From: Dromaius novaehollandiae
Taxonomy: Eukaryota; Chordata; Aves; Casuariiformes; Dromaiidae
DNA: 64,000 nucleotides
NCBI RefSeq assembly: GCF_036370855.1
Contig: NC_088132.1
Span: 60,674,841 to 60,738,840 of the forward strand
Reading direction: 5' to 3'
In this document: piece by piece, positions 39,501-54,500 of the stretch
How positions within the stretch are numbered: position 1 is the first letter of the stretch
Layout of the letters: every line of letters begins with the position of its first letter
The notes under the pieces: model-generated
The model's input: the letters and a program-made list of their open reading frames with translations, nothing else
The model's database searches: none
Told to the model about the DNA's origin: nothing
Position numbers and translations under genes: made by a program

Positions 39501-42500
39501 AGAGTGAGAGAGAAGGTGGGCGAAGAGGGAGGCAATTGCATCACGGAGATACTGATTTTCCCAGAGCAGAGACAGGACTTGAACCACAGTCTCCTAAACT
39601 TCAGTTCAGTGCTCTTAAAGAAAAACTTTTCTCGCTTTTTATCAGGTTAAAAGAGAAACAATAAAGCAAGCGAAAAGCCCCTTCGAAAGCCTAGAAGAGG
39701 ACATCAACACTTTCTGCAAGGAACATCAGTTTGAAATTGAAATTGTTCCTTATCCCTGTTCCTTATGATTTAGTTGTCAGGAAGAACAGGATTAAAGAAG
39801 AACACTCCTACGGAGATGTTCTAACCAAGCACTCAAAATCATGCTTCGCAGTGTTAATGGCTGATTCACAGCTAGGCTGAAGCAGAAGATAGAGGGAACC
39901 TTCAAGTGGTTTTTTTCCAGTTATTAAATATTGTATCATGATTAGCACATTTAATAGTTGAAATACGTGGGTAGGCAATTACTGTGCCTAGCATTAAGAA
40001 CGTACTCCATTTGTTTCTATGAACACTGAACTGGCACGGCTTTAACCTTGAAAAATCTGCCCTGTGGGAGGCAGAGAGTAAATGGGAGAGAGAACGGAAA
40101 CAGTTTAAGAGCTTTTCCTTAAGGAAACATGGCTGAGTGGTAAGGAGACACTAAAGTAAAGCTAAACGTTTTCTCTTTAAGTGTTTATTCATTAGCCTCT
40201 GTATTTACACACTCTTTACATTCACATCCTAGTCCAAATAGAGTCCACTAATAGTGGACTTTCCAAGACCACATTTCTGCAGCTACTGGATACATGCAGA
40301 ACATTTTGTAGAATTTCAACTTTCACTATAGATGACAGGAAAAGGCCAGAAGCTCAGCTGGCTTCAGCCAGCCCAGAAACTGGTAGGCTGCCTCCACACA
40401 AGGGAATCAGGGGACAGGGCATATGCATGCAGGACTGGCTCCTGCACCAGCTGTCTCCTCACTCTTAGCTACTCTAGCTGACCTGCTTTGAGCAGCAGGG
40501 TTGGACTAGATGATCTCGAGAGATCCCTTCCAGCCTCAGTGACTCTGCGGTTCTGTGAACTCCTGTCTGCAGTAAAAGGTTTTAGCCAAAGCAGATCAAG
40601 GTGCCAAACTGGTCCCAAATAGCTCTTGTCAATATACTTTATGGCCACTGAGTTTGTTTGAATTTATGATAGAAATCTGGCCAGCCATTTGTTTGGCTGA
40701 GAATCAAGGTAGCAGAAAGTATCTTTCCATTGCCTGCTGTGAAGCACATGACAGTTATGAAAATCACTAATACATAAAAGCTTGACTGTATGGTTACCAT
40801 GAGTTGAAGGTACTCTGCTGCAATCTTGCAAATGTATTCAGTACTTGGGAGGCTTGCCCCATGCTCCTCCTTGCTCACTCAGCTTCAGCCATTTCACAAG
40901 GCTGCTGAGGGGGAAAAGGAGTATTTGAAGAACTGCAGATATTGTATGCAGATGTGGAGTACAGTTAAACTTGCACAATGAGGCACTGGTAAAGCAGTTG
41001 AAAATGCCCCAGAAGAGTATAATTGTCATGCATTGGTAGTATTGATATTCTTGATATTCTTCAGAACACTCATGTTAGATCACACAAAGTCAACAGAGAC
41101 TTTGATTTTTCATTTTCATATTTGGAAAAGTGCTCTTGAAGGCAAATAACTCAGGATGGTAAGAGGAGTACCTGCTTAGACACCTCCGGTGTAGGTACTG
41201 CAGTACCTACAGGAGTATAGGCTACAAATGTAAAATCTGAAGAACAGGATATTTGTCTGGGAGGCCTAACTTTTAATAACCTTCAGGCTGAGAAGAACCT
41301 AGAGTTCCCTTGCTAGATGAATGTTGTAACTGTGAACACAGAGCAACCAGCAGCCACGGTGTGTAAATGAAAACAAGGATAACTCCTGGACTTTCTGTAC
41401 TCGGTAGGTTACATAGTAGATCACAAAAGGCAACTCTACAGGGATGAGGAGTCTAGGTGGCATTTAAACATCTTTGCCTGCAAAGCATCAGAGTTTGAGT
41501 CAGAGAGGAACCTAACTCCTAAGACCAGAGGTTTTTCATACCTTTGTTGTAATTTCTATTAAGGCAACTGGAAAACTTTGCTGTTCAAAATGAATGTAGG
41601 TGCCTCAGTGGCAGGGGGCAAATAGCTGTAGACTTTAGGAATTAATTGCTAACTTAATTTCATGCCTTCCAAATGCCGTTTATATCCCATTTTAAGCACC
41701 AAAGAAGGCTATACAGATTTTGCCTTGTGTCTCTCTGTACCTTATAATTTTAAAGAGTTTAGTAGTTCTCTACCACACAACAAGGCTTTTGCCAGTATAA
41801 ATTAGCTAGAATTACTAGGTTGCTAGAACTGCACTCGCTGTTTCAAGCTGCTCAGAGCTGGCCTTCAAGATTTCCAAATGCTGAATGTTGTGCATAGCTA
41901 CCTGGAAACCTATCAATTGCTATAATGATGTTTTTTGAAAAAATATGATAATCCAATCAAATGTTTGTTTTTCATTCCGATTCCCTTTCTCTGAAGGGAA
42001 AGAATCACAAAACTTTTTCAAAGAAACACATCATTGCCTTTCATCACGATAGAACGGAAGGATCTTTACATGAAACGCTCCGCATCTATTTGGATAGCTG
42101 TGAATTACGGCCATGAGAGCTGTCTGAAAGGAAAGAACATCTCAGTTACACCAAGCAAAGCAGGTACAGCATCTTCACAACTTGTATGACTGCAGCCTAG
42201 CTGAAGCAGTGATAGGATTTTATTAAAGAGTATTTCCAAAATTATAACACCCAATATGCAGTTGTTCTTATTACTGATTCAGAGAGCTAAGCTGCACTTT
42301 CGCTCCCTTGGATGAAATCTTCACTAACATGAATAGCAAAAGTCTATCAACTTTTATGGCAGAAGGATTTTCCTTTAAAACACTTGCTAGACTATAAAGA
42401 AGTCATATCCAGAAAAATATATAGTAACACATGTGTACAGTACTTAACCAGCTTCCTGTGTTCTCTTTGATGGTTTTTTGAACTTCTTTATTGGTTTACA

Positions 42501-45500
42501 AGGAGCAGGTTGACTCAGTAGCCTGCATTTAAGGAATCCTATTTACAGAACACGAGCATTTTGAGAAAACTTTTCAAATTTTGACCATTTTATAAGGCCA
42601 CTCATCCATAACATAGTGCTGTGAAGGAGATAGATTGAAAAAAAACCAAAAAACAATGAACTATTCATTTTAGATGTTTACTCAGAGAATCCTTATAGTA
42701 ACCAAGCACTGCAGTAACTTCACGAGCTTCCCAAAACCTGGCCTTCTCAGAGTAATTATAGTCCAAGAAAAAACAATGCTTCGCACTGCTGAGGGCACTA
42801 CCAGTTAGACCCAAATTATCACTATGGCATTTCGGCCACCTTGCATATATTAGAGCAGAAAACAAAATGTATTTGAACATAAAATTATATAGCTAAGCAC
42901 AGTTGCTGAAGTTGGAACCCATTAAAAACTTCAGGAAATTTTTCTAAAATTCACAACTATAGGTATTCTTGACATCCTGATTTTGCCTTTCAGGCTTACT
43001 CAGAATAGCATCTGTTTACAAAAGAAGGTCTCCCTGAAATCAGTAGAAGCATCCACAAAAGAAAGGCAAGAGGAACAACCCTATTCTGCTGATACCATAA
43101 AGATTTAGTAATTATTTATTTGCAGCCTTTTAAAAGTCTCTCAGCATTCAGTATTCTGAGCCAAGTCTTCTAATTTCTTTTCAATAAAACACACCTGACA
43201 GACATAATTACCAAAGCTTTCCTGCTACAGTTGTATTGATAACTTCTGCATGTTCCCCATTTTAGGGAAGTGCTTGACACCATCTAACATAAATGCTCAT
43301 CAGATCACAAACCAAGTGATAATAAAATGGGACCTGCCTGTAACTCCTACAAAATATGAGCTGAGATACAGAGAGGCAGTCACAGAATCCACTCAGTGGA
43401 CGTTGGTAAGTACTTCCAGACGACAGTTGCTTGAGAAAGTGAAGTGACTTACTGTAAGATCAGTAATACATCGCACACATGGCAGGACATAAACAGGATG
43501 CTATCGAAGAGCCCACATAACATGCAGGTAGCAAGGCAACACAGAATACACAGAGTTTGTAGCCGAATCACACAAAGGCCTCCTGTTAGCTTTGTTCTGA
43601 TAAATTCTAAACTGAGAGAGAAAAATGAATAGTTTTATAGAGGAGAAAAACAAGAATGCTATGTCAGCTGGTTCATTAACCAGTCAGTGAGACACTGCAA
43701 GCATCAACACTGCAAAAGTTGAAGATCCACAAAGGGTATCACAAATGCTGTATAAGCCCAAGTGATAACACTTCATTAAGTATTACTCTTTTTGCTGGTA
43801 TCATTAAATTTTCAAATAGATTAGAGAGCAGGTTGCTGTGATTTTTAGGTAACAATTCATACCTTACGTGTTTTTGTTTTGCACCAGTTTCCTTTTTTGA
43901 CAAGGAGGCACATAATCTGCTGGTGATACAAGATCAGTTCCAGATGCACAGCAGGATGTACAACAGTGAAAATATTATTCAAGCTCCGTGTTAGCTGTAG
44001 TTGGATGAGGAATATGAAGGCATCAGCCAGGACAGAACCCCAGGGAGGAAATGGTCTAAAATGCAACTGTTTCCACTTCTGAAGCATCTCTACTCCTTCA
44101 GGAGTCTCTCTGCTTCTTTTACAGTTCTTCCCTCTTGTATCAGGAGACCTGTGATCTTCTTTCATTTCTCTTGCAGCTGGCTGCCACTTTGTTTAGCCTC
44201 TTAAGAAGGATTATTGCTTAGATTTTAAGAGCTCCGTGTAAGAAAGTTTTCATCTCAGCGCAAAGAATGTGCAATCCTTGGAAGAGTCTCTGTTCAGTGA
44301 CACAAATCCTGGACTGTTCTAGGACAGCCAGATGCTCACACATTCTCCTCCTGGTAGTACAGTAGATAGCTGCGCACAGACTGTCTGATACGCTCCATAT
44401 GGAGGCACAGAGAGCTAAGAACAGTAAACGAGGGGATGGTGTACTACAGGTTCTGGAAACGGGAGATATGGGATTCAAGTGACTAACATGAAGGACTAGA
44501 AGAGACAGCCACATTGAATGATGAAAATGAGCATGTACACTAAGACTGCACATCATGAATATTCATCATCCCCCATACACCAGCTGACCCTGTGAACTTG
44601 GGCTGAACTCTTCATAATCACATATACATAGGCTGCATTTACACATAGGCTTGGAAGAAAAGGGTGAGTGCGGACATACAGCACAGAGGAGATGTAAAAC
44701 AGCCAAGCATCAGTAAGCATTTACCAAGAACAAGATTAATGTACTGTAGAACATTTGGGATCCTAAATCCAACTCGCTTCACACTTGTTCTTTTTTACAA
44801 AACAGTCAGAGATTTAGAGTCTTTCTGTGATATTGCATGCTTTTTTGTTTGTTTGTTTTGTAACCATGCTACTTTTAGTAACAAAAATATATGAAGGTAA
44901 TTACAACCTTTATAAAAAACAAAGCATTGCAGAAAATCAGAGAGAGGAGCTGACCACATAATAGTGGTTTGTTTTTTGGTTTTGTTTTAAGAAATATATA
45001 TTTAGCAAACAAAACTTCCTAGCAGACATATTAAAACAAATATTTCAATTTGCAATAACATGTCTGACAATAACATAAGAACAGACAGAATGGGTCAGAG
45101 CAAAGGTAGTGCAGGATGTTGTGTTTTGATAGCGGCCAAAAATGAATGGCTAGGGAAGAGTATAAAATAGTGCAAGCATATAGCAATACTTTTCTTTGAT
45201 ATTTTCTCTGCTTCCTACAATTTTCAGCTCAGGCATTTCCTTAGACACAGGTGATCTCTTTGTACAAAGACAATCTACATTCCCTATACAGTTCCTGAAG
45301 CTCTGATGCTGTCCTCAGTTGTAGGTACACAGTAGTTCTGAGGTGCTAAGGCGGAGGCAGTCACGTATTCAGCCCAGCCATGCCCCTCACATAACCAGCC
45401 TTATGAATCCAGTTAGACATACTGTACCATTTGAGAGAAAGTGTGTGCGTGTATGTGTGTGTGCGTGCACAATATTTTATTCAACCCTGACATCCTGTTC

Positions 45501-48500
45501 TTCAGAATGCCAACAAGGACCTCAGATAAGTAAGTGATTATTTTTCAGTATATTTAATGTCTAACTGTTTTTAAAAGCAATGCTTAGGTCTAAGCTACTG
45601 CTTACATGCTAAATAGGATATATTCAGGAAAAACAGTCAGAGAACCTGCCTTCAAAAAATGAAGGAGGAATTGGACAAAGTGTGGTGTGCAGTAATTCCT
45701 CTTTGATGATAAGAACCCCAACTTTCAACTGTAGTCATAAGACTGGTCGTTGACTCAGAAAGCAGTTCATGTGAGATTATGTTTTATTGCTGCCACACAT
45801 ATTAAGCATCATTTGTTTTCAGGTGACCACAGAAAGCAATGCTGTCAACATCACTGTTTCAGACTTAAATGCTACATCTTCATACATCGTTCAGCTCAGA
45901 TGCATAGCCAATCACTGTGTCTGTGTTTGGAGCAGAGAGATTTTGGTCCCCCACAGTAAGTGAAATACGGTTTTGTTGTTCTGGGGATAAGCATGAATGT
46001 AAAAGTCTTTCCAAATTTTGTATCATAAGAAGCAGCGTTGTCAGATACTGTTGAAAATACGAAGCTCAAACTGACTCATATGAGTGCATATCTCCATCTT
46101 TTTCATGTTTACCAGAGCTCACTAACAAGCCAACACTATCATATAACACAACTACAGAAATCTCTCCAGGCAGAAGAAGTGTTCTTCTGAAGTGGGAGGT
46201 AATGTTCACTTTGGGTATGGGTTCCTTCTGATATAGCCATGCTACTAATCCATTACTTTACAGGGAAAAAATATACTTTCACATTGTATTGGGACTGCAT
46301 TGTACCAGCAAAAGGCATTGGATATTGTACTCTTCCTTCAGGATTCACTAAATTTGTAGGGTGGTATTTTGGGTGCTACAGACTAGCAAGGAAAAACTGC
46401 ACCAGTTTATAAACTCGAAAAAATATTCAAGCAGCAATTTCTAGGCTCAAATCGTTGACTAGAATAAAGATTCTTTTCAGCTCACATTAAAAATTGGCGT
46501 GTCTCAGGTTTGTCTCTTAGATTTAAGCTTGCCTATACAAGTAACACCCTGCATTTCACATGTCCCTAAGAAGCATTCATATTCTCAAGAGACCAAAACT
46601 TTTTAGACAAACATGTAGTAAAGCTACTACTTTACAAATTCAGACAAGATACATTCTAATAAGGAAGGAAAAAGAGCCACTGACTTGAACAGCATCTAGT
46701 GCCTGTTTCCCATAATGACATTTAAAGTCTAAACCTCCAAGACAGAAGCATTCCCTCTTCTGCGGCAGGTGTCACTATCAGCTGACTGACGACTGTACGT
46801 CAGTCAGTTTTACTGGATGAAAACCATTTTACCATTGTCTTGGTAAAAAATGAACAACTGACAGTCTTGTATTTACACTCACAGGTAACTTCGGTGAGCG
46901 AGGTGTTAATATAGGTCTTTGCATGGAAACTAATTTTATCTAGACTCTGAGAAAAAGAATGTCTTTAAACTCTAAGAATTTTGCCATACAAAATATCAGA
47001 GGCAGAAAGGATAGAGACTAGCAGAGTTTTGAAATAACAGAAGATGGGGAACATTTTGTAATTACCTCTTGTGTTTTCGTTAAGGGAAAAAAAAAAAAGA
47101 TAGCAGAGGAAATAGCACCTCATCTTCTGATGAGATATCTCCCTTATTCCCTCATCTCCTGATAAGAAGGCAAAGCTGCACAATAAATAATTCATTTGGG
47201 GATAAAGCAATAGATTGTAGATTGTATATGATTCTCCATCCAACCACTTTAGTTAAAAATACATATATTAAATATAGGATCAGGGCTAGGACCTTCAAGT
47301 CCAGAGGGCTTCAATAAACATTGAAAGGCCAAAAGGAAGGGGTGTACTTCATTATTAACATGTTATAGGGAGAAAAAAGAAAACTTGGTCTCCACTGCCC
47401 TACTTGTTTAAGCTGATATGAAGCATAAAAAAAACCCTTTAAGACGTTAGAGACTAGCCACAGCTTCTCCATTTTGCTAATGCTCAACCTTTACTGAGTT
47501 TGGATCAGCAGGCAGAAGTTAGCTGGCTTCAGCTCTATCAAGCAGTGTGCATTACTTTGACAGCTGGACCTCCTGCAGGAGTGAGGAAGAAAGGACAGCG
47601 CTAGTGTTTTCCAGTCTCATTTTGCTAGCCTAAAAAAAGCTGTTCTTCTAGTTTCTTCTTGCACAATAAAGCCCTCTATTTCATGTATCACAGCAATCAT
47701 TGCTCTTACATGGAAACCTTTTCCGGCTTCACTGAACCTTTTCCAGTTTCAAAGCCTAGTGACAGAACCACAACGCTATTCTCCAGAACTTCAAATAATG
47801 GTACCAATTCTTCCCTCCCTATTCTGGGAAATACTTCTGTTACTTCCAAATCAGGAGCTTCTAGCTTTAGCAGAAATTTATCCCCACATGGATGTCTTTG
47901 CCTTTTGAATTACTGAATATCAGCCCATCTATGTTACTCCAGAGGTATCCAATTGCTTCATTAAGATAACCCAATCTTCCTGCTAGCTTTGTGACATCTT
48001 CCCACTATTACTTTTTGTGCCTAGGTCACCAAAGAAATAGCAGAGAAGCTTGGTCTCAGAAACAGTCCTTGCAGAATTCCCAGACTTTTATGTAGTGAGT
48101 TAAGTTTCCATCTAGATTGCAGTAATTTCCATTTCCATGCCCTCACTTTCCAATCCCTGAAGAAGATTAGTACACTAAAATAAGAAGTGGACAATCACCA
48201 TTAAAAATTTGTATCAATGGATATACCTGTTCTAAAGTTGTAATGTAATTACTAGCATTTATCCCCAAAGAGACCAGATGCCTAACAGAGTCTGGTAGAT
48301 GCAGATTCTCGGAGGCATAAACTGCAATTAAACACCTCTCATTAACTTTCAAGTTCCTAATTATGAGGGATATGTTCCAGTGAAATGTACAGAATGTTAC
48401 AGCTGCCTCACTGCTGTTATTACTAATTGGATACACATAACTAAGATCCCAGTTAAGCAAAACACTTAATCCTGTGCTTAAATCCTCTCAATTTAAATGG

Positions 48501-51500
48501 GATTTAAGCATGCTCTTAATTTAAGTAAATGTGTTGCTTCATTGATTCCTGATAACCTAATTAAAAAAATAGTATGACTTTATCCCCATCATTAAAGGTG
48601 ACATTTTGTTTACATAACTTCATTGCTGTTGATTTCCTACATAGGACATAGTAACATTGCTCACTGATAATCTTTTTCCTCTCTAGGTAGCACAAAGCAG
48701 GAATGTCCTTGGATACTACGTTAATGTAGAAAGAGTACCCAACAATTGCACACATTTACCAAAACGCATCATTCTAAAGGACCAAAAAGTTCTTCTAAAT
48801 CTCTCTATGGCTTATTATAGAATTAATATTTCTGCCTATAACCAAGCAGGAGAATCGCCACAAACCATTTACGTTGTCCCAGATTTCTCTGCAACAGGTA
48901 CTTACTTTATCATTTACTCATTAAAGCAGTAGAGCAGTTTAATGAGCAATCTTTAGACTACCTTGACAGTCTTTGGGGTGGGGACCAGCATTCTCCTGAA
49001 TATTTACTGGGCTGCTATTTTTGCATGGTGGGATTGGTATTGTTTCTTAGGAAAGGATTTCTATTGAAATTAACTAACAGACAACCATTTTAACATTACT
49101 TGCAGAACATTTTGTTTCTCAGACTAGAGAAACAACTATGTATTAGGTTTACCTGTCAGAATGGCTTGTGGGGCATGCACAAAGTGAAGCAGATGTGAGT
49201 GGTTTAAACAGAAAGTTCTCAGAATTACCTGCAAATCTAAGTTTTTAAGTTAAGCCACTTTTATTTCATTATTATCCTTACTGGCACATGGGAGGAGGAA
49301 TTGTAAGAGGTACATATTGTATTCCAATGATGACGTTAAACTTTTGTGATGCCTAAATACCCAGGTTTTTCATTTCAACAATAACAATATTTAAGAATGA
49401 CTCTGTTTATATATAAACTAGTTTCACTTACTATAATCTTCTACAAAATTGAGGTATAGTTATTGTAATGTAAGAAACTCTCTCTTCCAGGGTAAGTTTT
49501 TTTTTTTAATGGAGCTATATAGCATGCACAAGTAAATCAGCGTGCAAGTACCATTGTTGATCTCCAGAAAGCTGCAAATAATTGGTTTTCCAAAATTTTC
49601 TAGCCCACTCTCCTCATTCTGTTCTCCTTTGCCCTGCAAATACTGAACAATTTATTTCACTTCTTGCATTTGACTGCTTTAGCAGTCTTCTGATAAATAC
49701 ATACGCTTACCTCAAGCCATCATTCAGCTGGCAGCTCCTTGTTTACTGAATTTATCAGCTTGTTCTCCATGGCTCTCTCTAGACATTTGTTAAAGCAAAT
49801 GCTTTTACTTATGCATAGAGCCTCTATATCTATGATGAATTACTGGAAAGATACAGGCATTAAGTGTTTTCTCCGGATAAATTCTTTTGCAGTATACAGA
49901 ATTCTTCCTCATCTAGTACAACCATTTTCTTTAATTCTACTTTACTGCATTGATTTTCAGATAAGAGATGAAATGCAGAATTGTATCTGTCTGTCATGAG
50001 ATTCCTCCCTTACCACAGCTGACAGGTCGTTCCTCTCCCTGCCTAGTTTCAGTAAGAAGGTCTTTCCTAGTTTGATAATCTGCCTTAGAGAATGCTAAAA
50101 TGTTTAAAATATTTAGTATTTTCAGCAAGAAGATTAAATATAAAATTATATAGCTATAATCCATAGTTAGGCTCTCTCTTCTCCTCTCCCAAGTAAAAGC
50201 TATCCCACGGTTGCTCTCTATATGGCAGTTCAAGGTTGTTTAGCAATGTCAAGCTTCCTCTCCTGAGGCTTAGAAGAGCCATTTCCCCCTTTCTGATCGT
50301 GAAAAATTAAAGATCACGGGCAGCAACCAACACAGGATCTTCCAGAGACCTTTGCAAAGTACCAGATGCTAAATCTGTTTCATTGACATGATAGTGTAAA
50401 CCTTACTTACTGGGCACCCCCACGTTAACTCCTTAATGAAGATTCTTTAAAAAAAAAAAAAAAAAAGTCAGAGCAGAAGAGAGATTGCTTTCCTGTTTAT
50501 TGATCTATAATGGTATATTCATTCACAGACTTGCCTGGCCAAATCAACGTCAAACCTCAGGGAACTGATACAGTTGTCACCTGGACTCCAGAATACAGTC
50601 CAAAATGTTTTGTGGTTGACTGGGGCGCTAGCAAAGAGGATATGCGCATGAAAATAATAGCTACAGCTACCGGAAGTTTCACACTAGGTAACAGGAACAA
50701 CATCTATTGATGGAAGCACCGTTTCCTTTACTGGTTATTTTTTGGTTGGGAGTAAAGGATTTTCATCCTGTTTTTAAGAGCAAACTGAAGATCCAGATAA
50801 GTATCACTTGTATCTTTCTTCTCCACTGAGATGACACTCAATTTTTAGAGATATCAAAGCAGATAAAAAGAACAGTCTTCAGGAGGATCCTTCTGGTCAT
50901 ACTAGGGCAAGAGATGGAACTAAACTGCTGTTGCCCAAATTCCAGACAGGGACATGCACACTACTGGCTAACACAGTGGGATGAAAATAAAAATGTTTCC
51001 CCTGCTCCTAGGTAAACTTAATTTTAAATATAAACTGCTCCGTTACAGGCTTTCCATTAGATTACCCTTTATCCCCATGTTTGTCCCTGTCAAAGCACAA
51101 TAGTTCTCAACTTGGATATTCTACTTACTAAGCTAGGCACAAAAAGCTGCTGCCAGGGACCAGTTTACAGGACAGTCATCCAAAAATCTTGACTGAAATC
51201 GTATAGTTGACTCTTGCAAAAACCCATCAGGATTGGCTTTTATGTACACATCTAACCTCAGGCTTATACAAATCAACCCACCATTTTCCTTGGTCCTCCT
51301 GTTACATCTGTGCTGCCACATTACATCTAGTTGCAATGTTTTTAAACGTGCTAGCTGAGAGGGAAATATCTATGCTTAAACTAGGATATCTACAGACATT
51401 TTAGTTCCCTTCTTTTCATTATGCAGCTCAGACCTTCCAGAGGAGGACTACAAGCAGGTCCAGCATATTTTAAAACAAACCAGTGTTATGTCTTGTTCTA

Positions 51501-54500
51501 CTTTTGAAACTGTTTGCAAGAAGGGTCTAGAGACAGAGAGGAAAGGTGCAGATATTTTGTACTCAGGGTACAAAGTTGTACTCACTGTAAACTTACACTA
51601 TGCTTTGAGGATCAGAAAGTAAGACTTCTACAAAAAATCTATCAAGTTGTTGTCCCTCCTCCCCTTCCTTCTCGCTGGTAACTTTTCGGTAAACACTAAT
51701 GTAAGTTTATTTGTTTTCCAGACAATTTTCAGCCATATAAGTTATACAAAATAATGGTACATGGATCCGATGTGTGTCACTGTGAAAGTTTCACAAGACA
51801 TGAAAAGACTTTTGGAGTGAGCCACTTTTACTCAGTGGAAGGAGGTATTCCTCCCCTTTATACCTCATCCCTCTTTTTCTTCTCATTTCCTATCTGCAGC
51901 CACAGAGAAGTCCTACAAGAAGTCTCTTTTTCAGGTGACTTAACAGCATTCTCCGTTTAGCATTGTCTTTGGTCCTAGCAGTTATGCACTGGCAGAGTGA
52001 GTGACCTGGATATTGTTCTTTACTGACAGGTCCACTGAAACATTAGTATTACAAATGACATTACCAAAACAACAGCAGGAAAGTCCCTGAGTTACTAGTC
52101 TCCGTAGCTCAAATTTATCTATGATCAAAGTCATATTTTCCAATTCAAATTCAGTGATGGCATACATTGGAAGCAGAAATGAATAGGGCTGTGTGACTAT
52201 TGCAGTAAAAGCATCCATAACAACTCAGTCACAATTTCTGCCTACCTTGATATTGCTTAAGATCAGGCTGTTTTACTCAATGGGATTTCTCTTTTCTCTT
52301 CCACCCTTTATGCTATGTTTATGACAACTAGAATCAGGGAAGGAGCTCTCCAGATAGCAGCTAGATTTCAGCCTTGTATGTCTATTGAGTAAGTATTAAT
52401 GTAAAACTTCTTACATTATGATCTGGTTTTTAAGTTCCTAGAATAGGTCCCACTGATGTGACAATTCTGAATATAACAAAGCATACTGCGCTTGTGAAGT
52501 GGACTGAAATAGCTGCCGAAGACTGTTTGGGCTTTCTCCGGGGATACAGAATACGCTACATAGACTCAGCAAGAACAAAATCTCAGGGTAAGTCACCATC
52601 ACTCTAAACAAAGCAACAGCTCAGTCTCAGTGCCGCGACAGAAAAGTTTCATACAGAGGGTTATTAAGTGCTTTCACAGCACGCAGCTGAATTGCTTTGA
52701 TTTCTGTGGGAATTTATAGGGCCATCTCAAATTAAAGTGATGAGAAAAAATTTCCTTACAATCTGTGATTCTAAGATTACAGTAGAATCTTCTAGTAACA
52801 GTGAAAGGAAGATACATGCCTTTGGTATTTCTGAGGTATTATGATTTCAGTCACAGTACTTTCATATTTCATTGTGACTTAGCCTAGCTTGACTCTGAAC
52901 ATTACTACAGAATTTCAAAAATTATGTATTTCTTCTATTGACTCAACAAGCAGCAAATAAGTATGTGTTTCCTACCTGTTTTGAAAGACACGGTTATTAA
53001 TTTCATTTTTAGCAAAATTATCTTAAATTGATAGTTTTTGTGTTTAACTACTAAGGATTAAACTTTTACATTATAAAATGAACAGTTATGAGCTCAAACT
53101 ACTTAGGTTTGCAAAAAAGGTCATCTATCTGGATAAACATTTTCCTTCTGTTCTGCTGTGGAAAGTCCTCTTGCCACAAAAAGTAATGCATTAACTTTGC
53201 ACAGATGGACATTTATATAAAATTAAAAGCATATGGATAACAAAGAGCACCTAAGACCATACAAAGCAGAGTAACAGGGGTGCTATGATTCATGTCAGCA
53301 TATACTTTCAAAAGGCCATGAAAAGTAACAAAAGCTTCAAGAATGAAGTCCTGGCTCCCCTGACATTAGCATCGTCTTCAGGGGACTCTATTCCATTACG
53401 AGGACCTAATATCTCAAGAGAAGACAGAAGAGTAGTGCCCAGGACTGAGGTTTATTTTTTAACTCTCCTCTAATCAGTCAATACAACAGTGACACAACAG
53501 CTGATTGCCATGTTTTCCAGGCAGGAAGAATAATTCGAAGTTTTACTAAGAAGCTGGAGGAAGCAAGCCTACCGGCTACAGCACCATTTCTACTTTTACA
53601 GAGACCTTATATTCTCAATGGCAAGCTGGAAAAATAATTTCTGTCGTGTCAGAAGTATTCTACAGCATTGCTGGTTGCATTACTCTTGCCAGGGGAAAAC
53701 TCACTGCATCATCAGAAAAAAAAAAAAAAAAAAAAAAAAGGTTGAACAAAAAGGTCTACAGAGCAGGTGAAAGAGAATATATAGCTTATTTTCTGTAGAG
53801 AATGCTCTAAGTAATAATTGCACTGGTATTAAGCAAAGCGAGTAAATAGTAATTGCAGTCGTGAGGGTAAAGCGTGTTGCAGGGTCTAGTCTTGCAAATA
53901 CTATTCAGTGATTATTTACAGGCACTTCAAATCCTTTGCTCATTCCAGGGTCAAACACAGGACCAACATGAACCTTCATTCCACTAGTGCTGTGAAAGCA
54001 AGTCTCTGTTTCAGCTATTACAGCCAGGGATATTCATGAAACGCACTGTTCAGCATGTTACATGTATTTCCTGCCATGCAATATGCCTAGCCTAGTGCAG
54101 TTACCACCGAAATATCCTTGGTGTGTTAGAAGCTCATGGTTTTTACTTCTGGGTTCAAACACGTTATCAATTAGACTGAGTCTAACACAGCAGTAGACTC
54201 TTTTTTGATTTGACCACAACGTTACTCAAGTAAAGCTTTTTAAAGAAAAAAAATCCAGAAGTACAATTTTGCTATTTACCCTCAGAGATTTACATTCATA
54301 AACTCAGACATCAGAATTCATCTAATATTCCTACCCCCAACCCTTCTTGTGTTTCAGCTGTTACTGTCAATTCTTCTACCACGAGTTACCATCTCACCGG
54401 ACTTAAGGAAAAGACTATCTACCACGTGCAGATTTCAGGATTCACCAGCGCCGGAGAAGGACCTCAGACTCTTGCACAACCTTTCAGGACACCACAATAT

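Larger units (their letters stand above)
37773..41996 (+). other. intron 3 (4.2 kb)
   Basis: Contains a GC-richer patch at about 39160-39430 with overlapping short open frames, the CR1 fragment at 40470-40560, a near-palindrome at 40242-40260 and a 22-bp perfect palindrome at 41190-41211. No additional in-phase exon seen. Confidence 0.6.
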
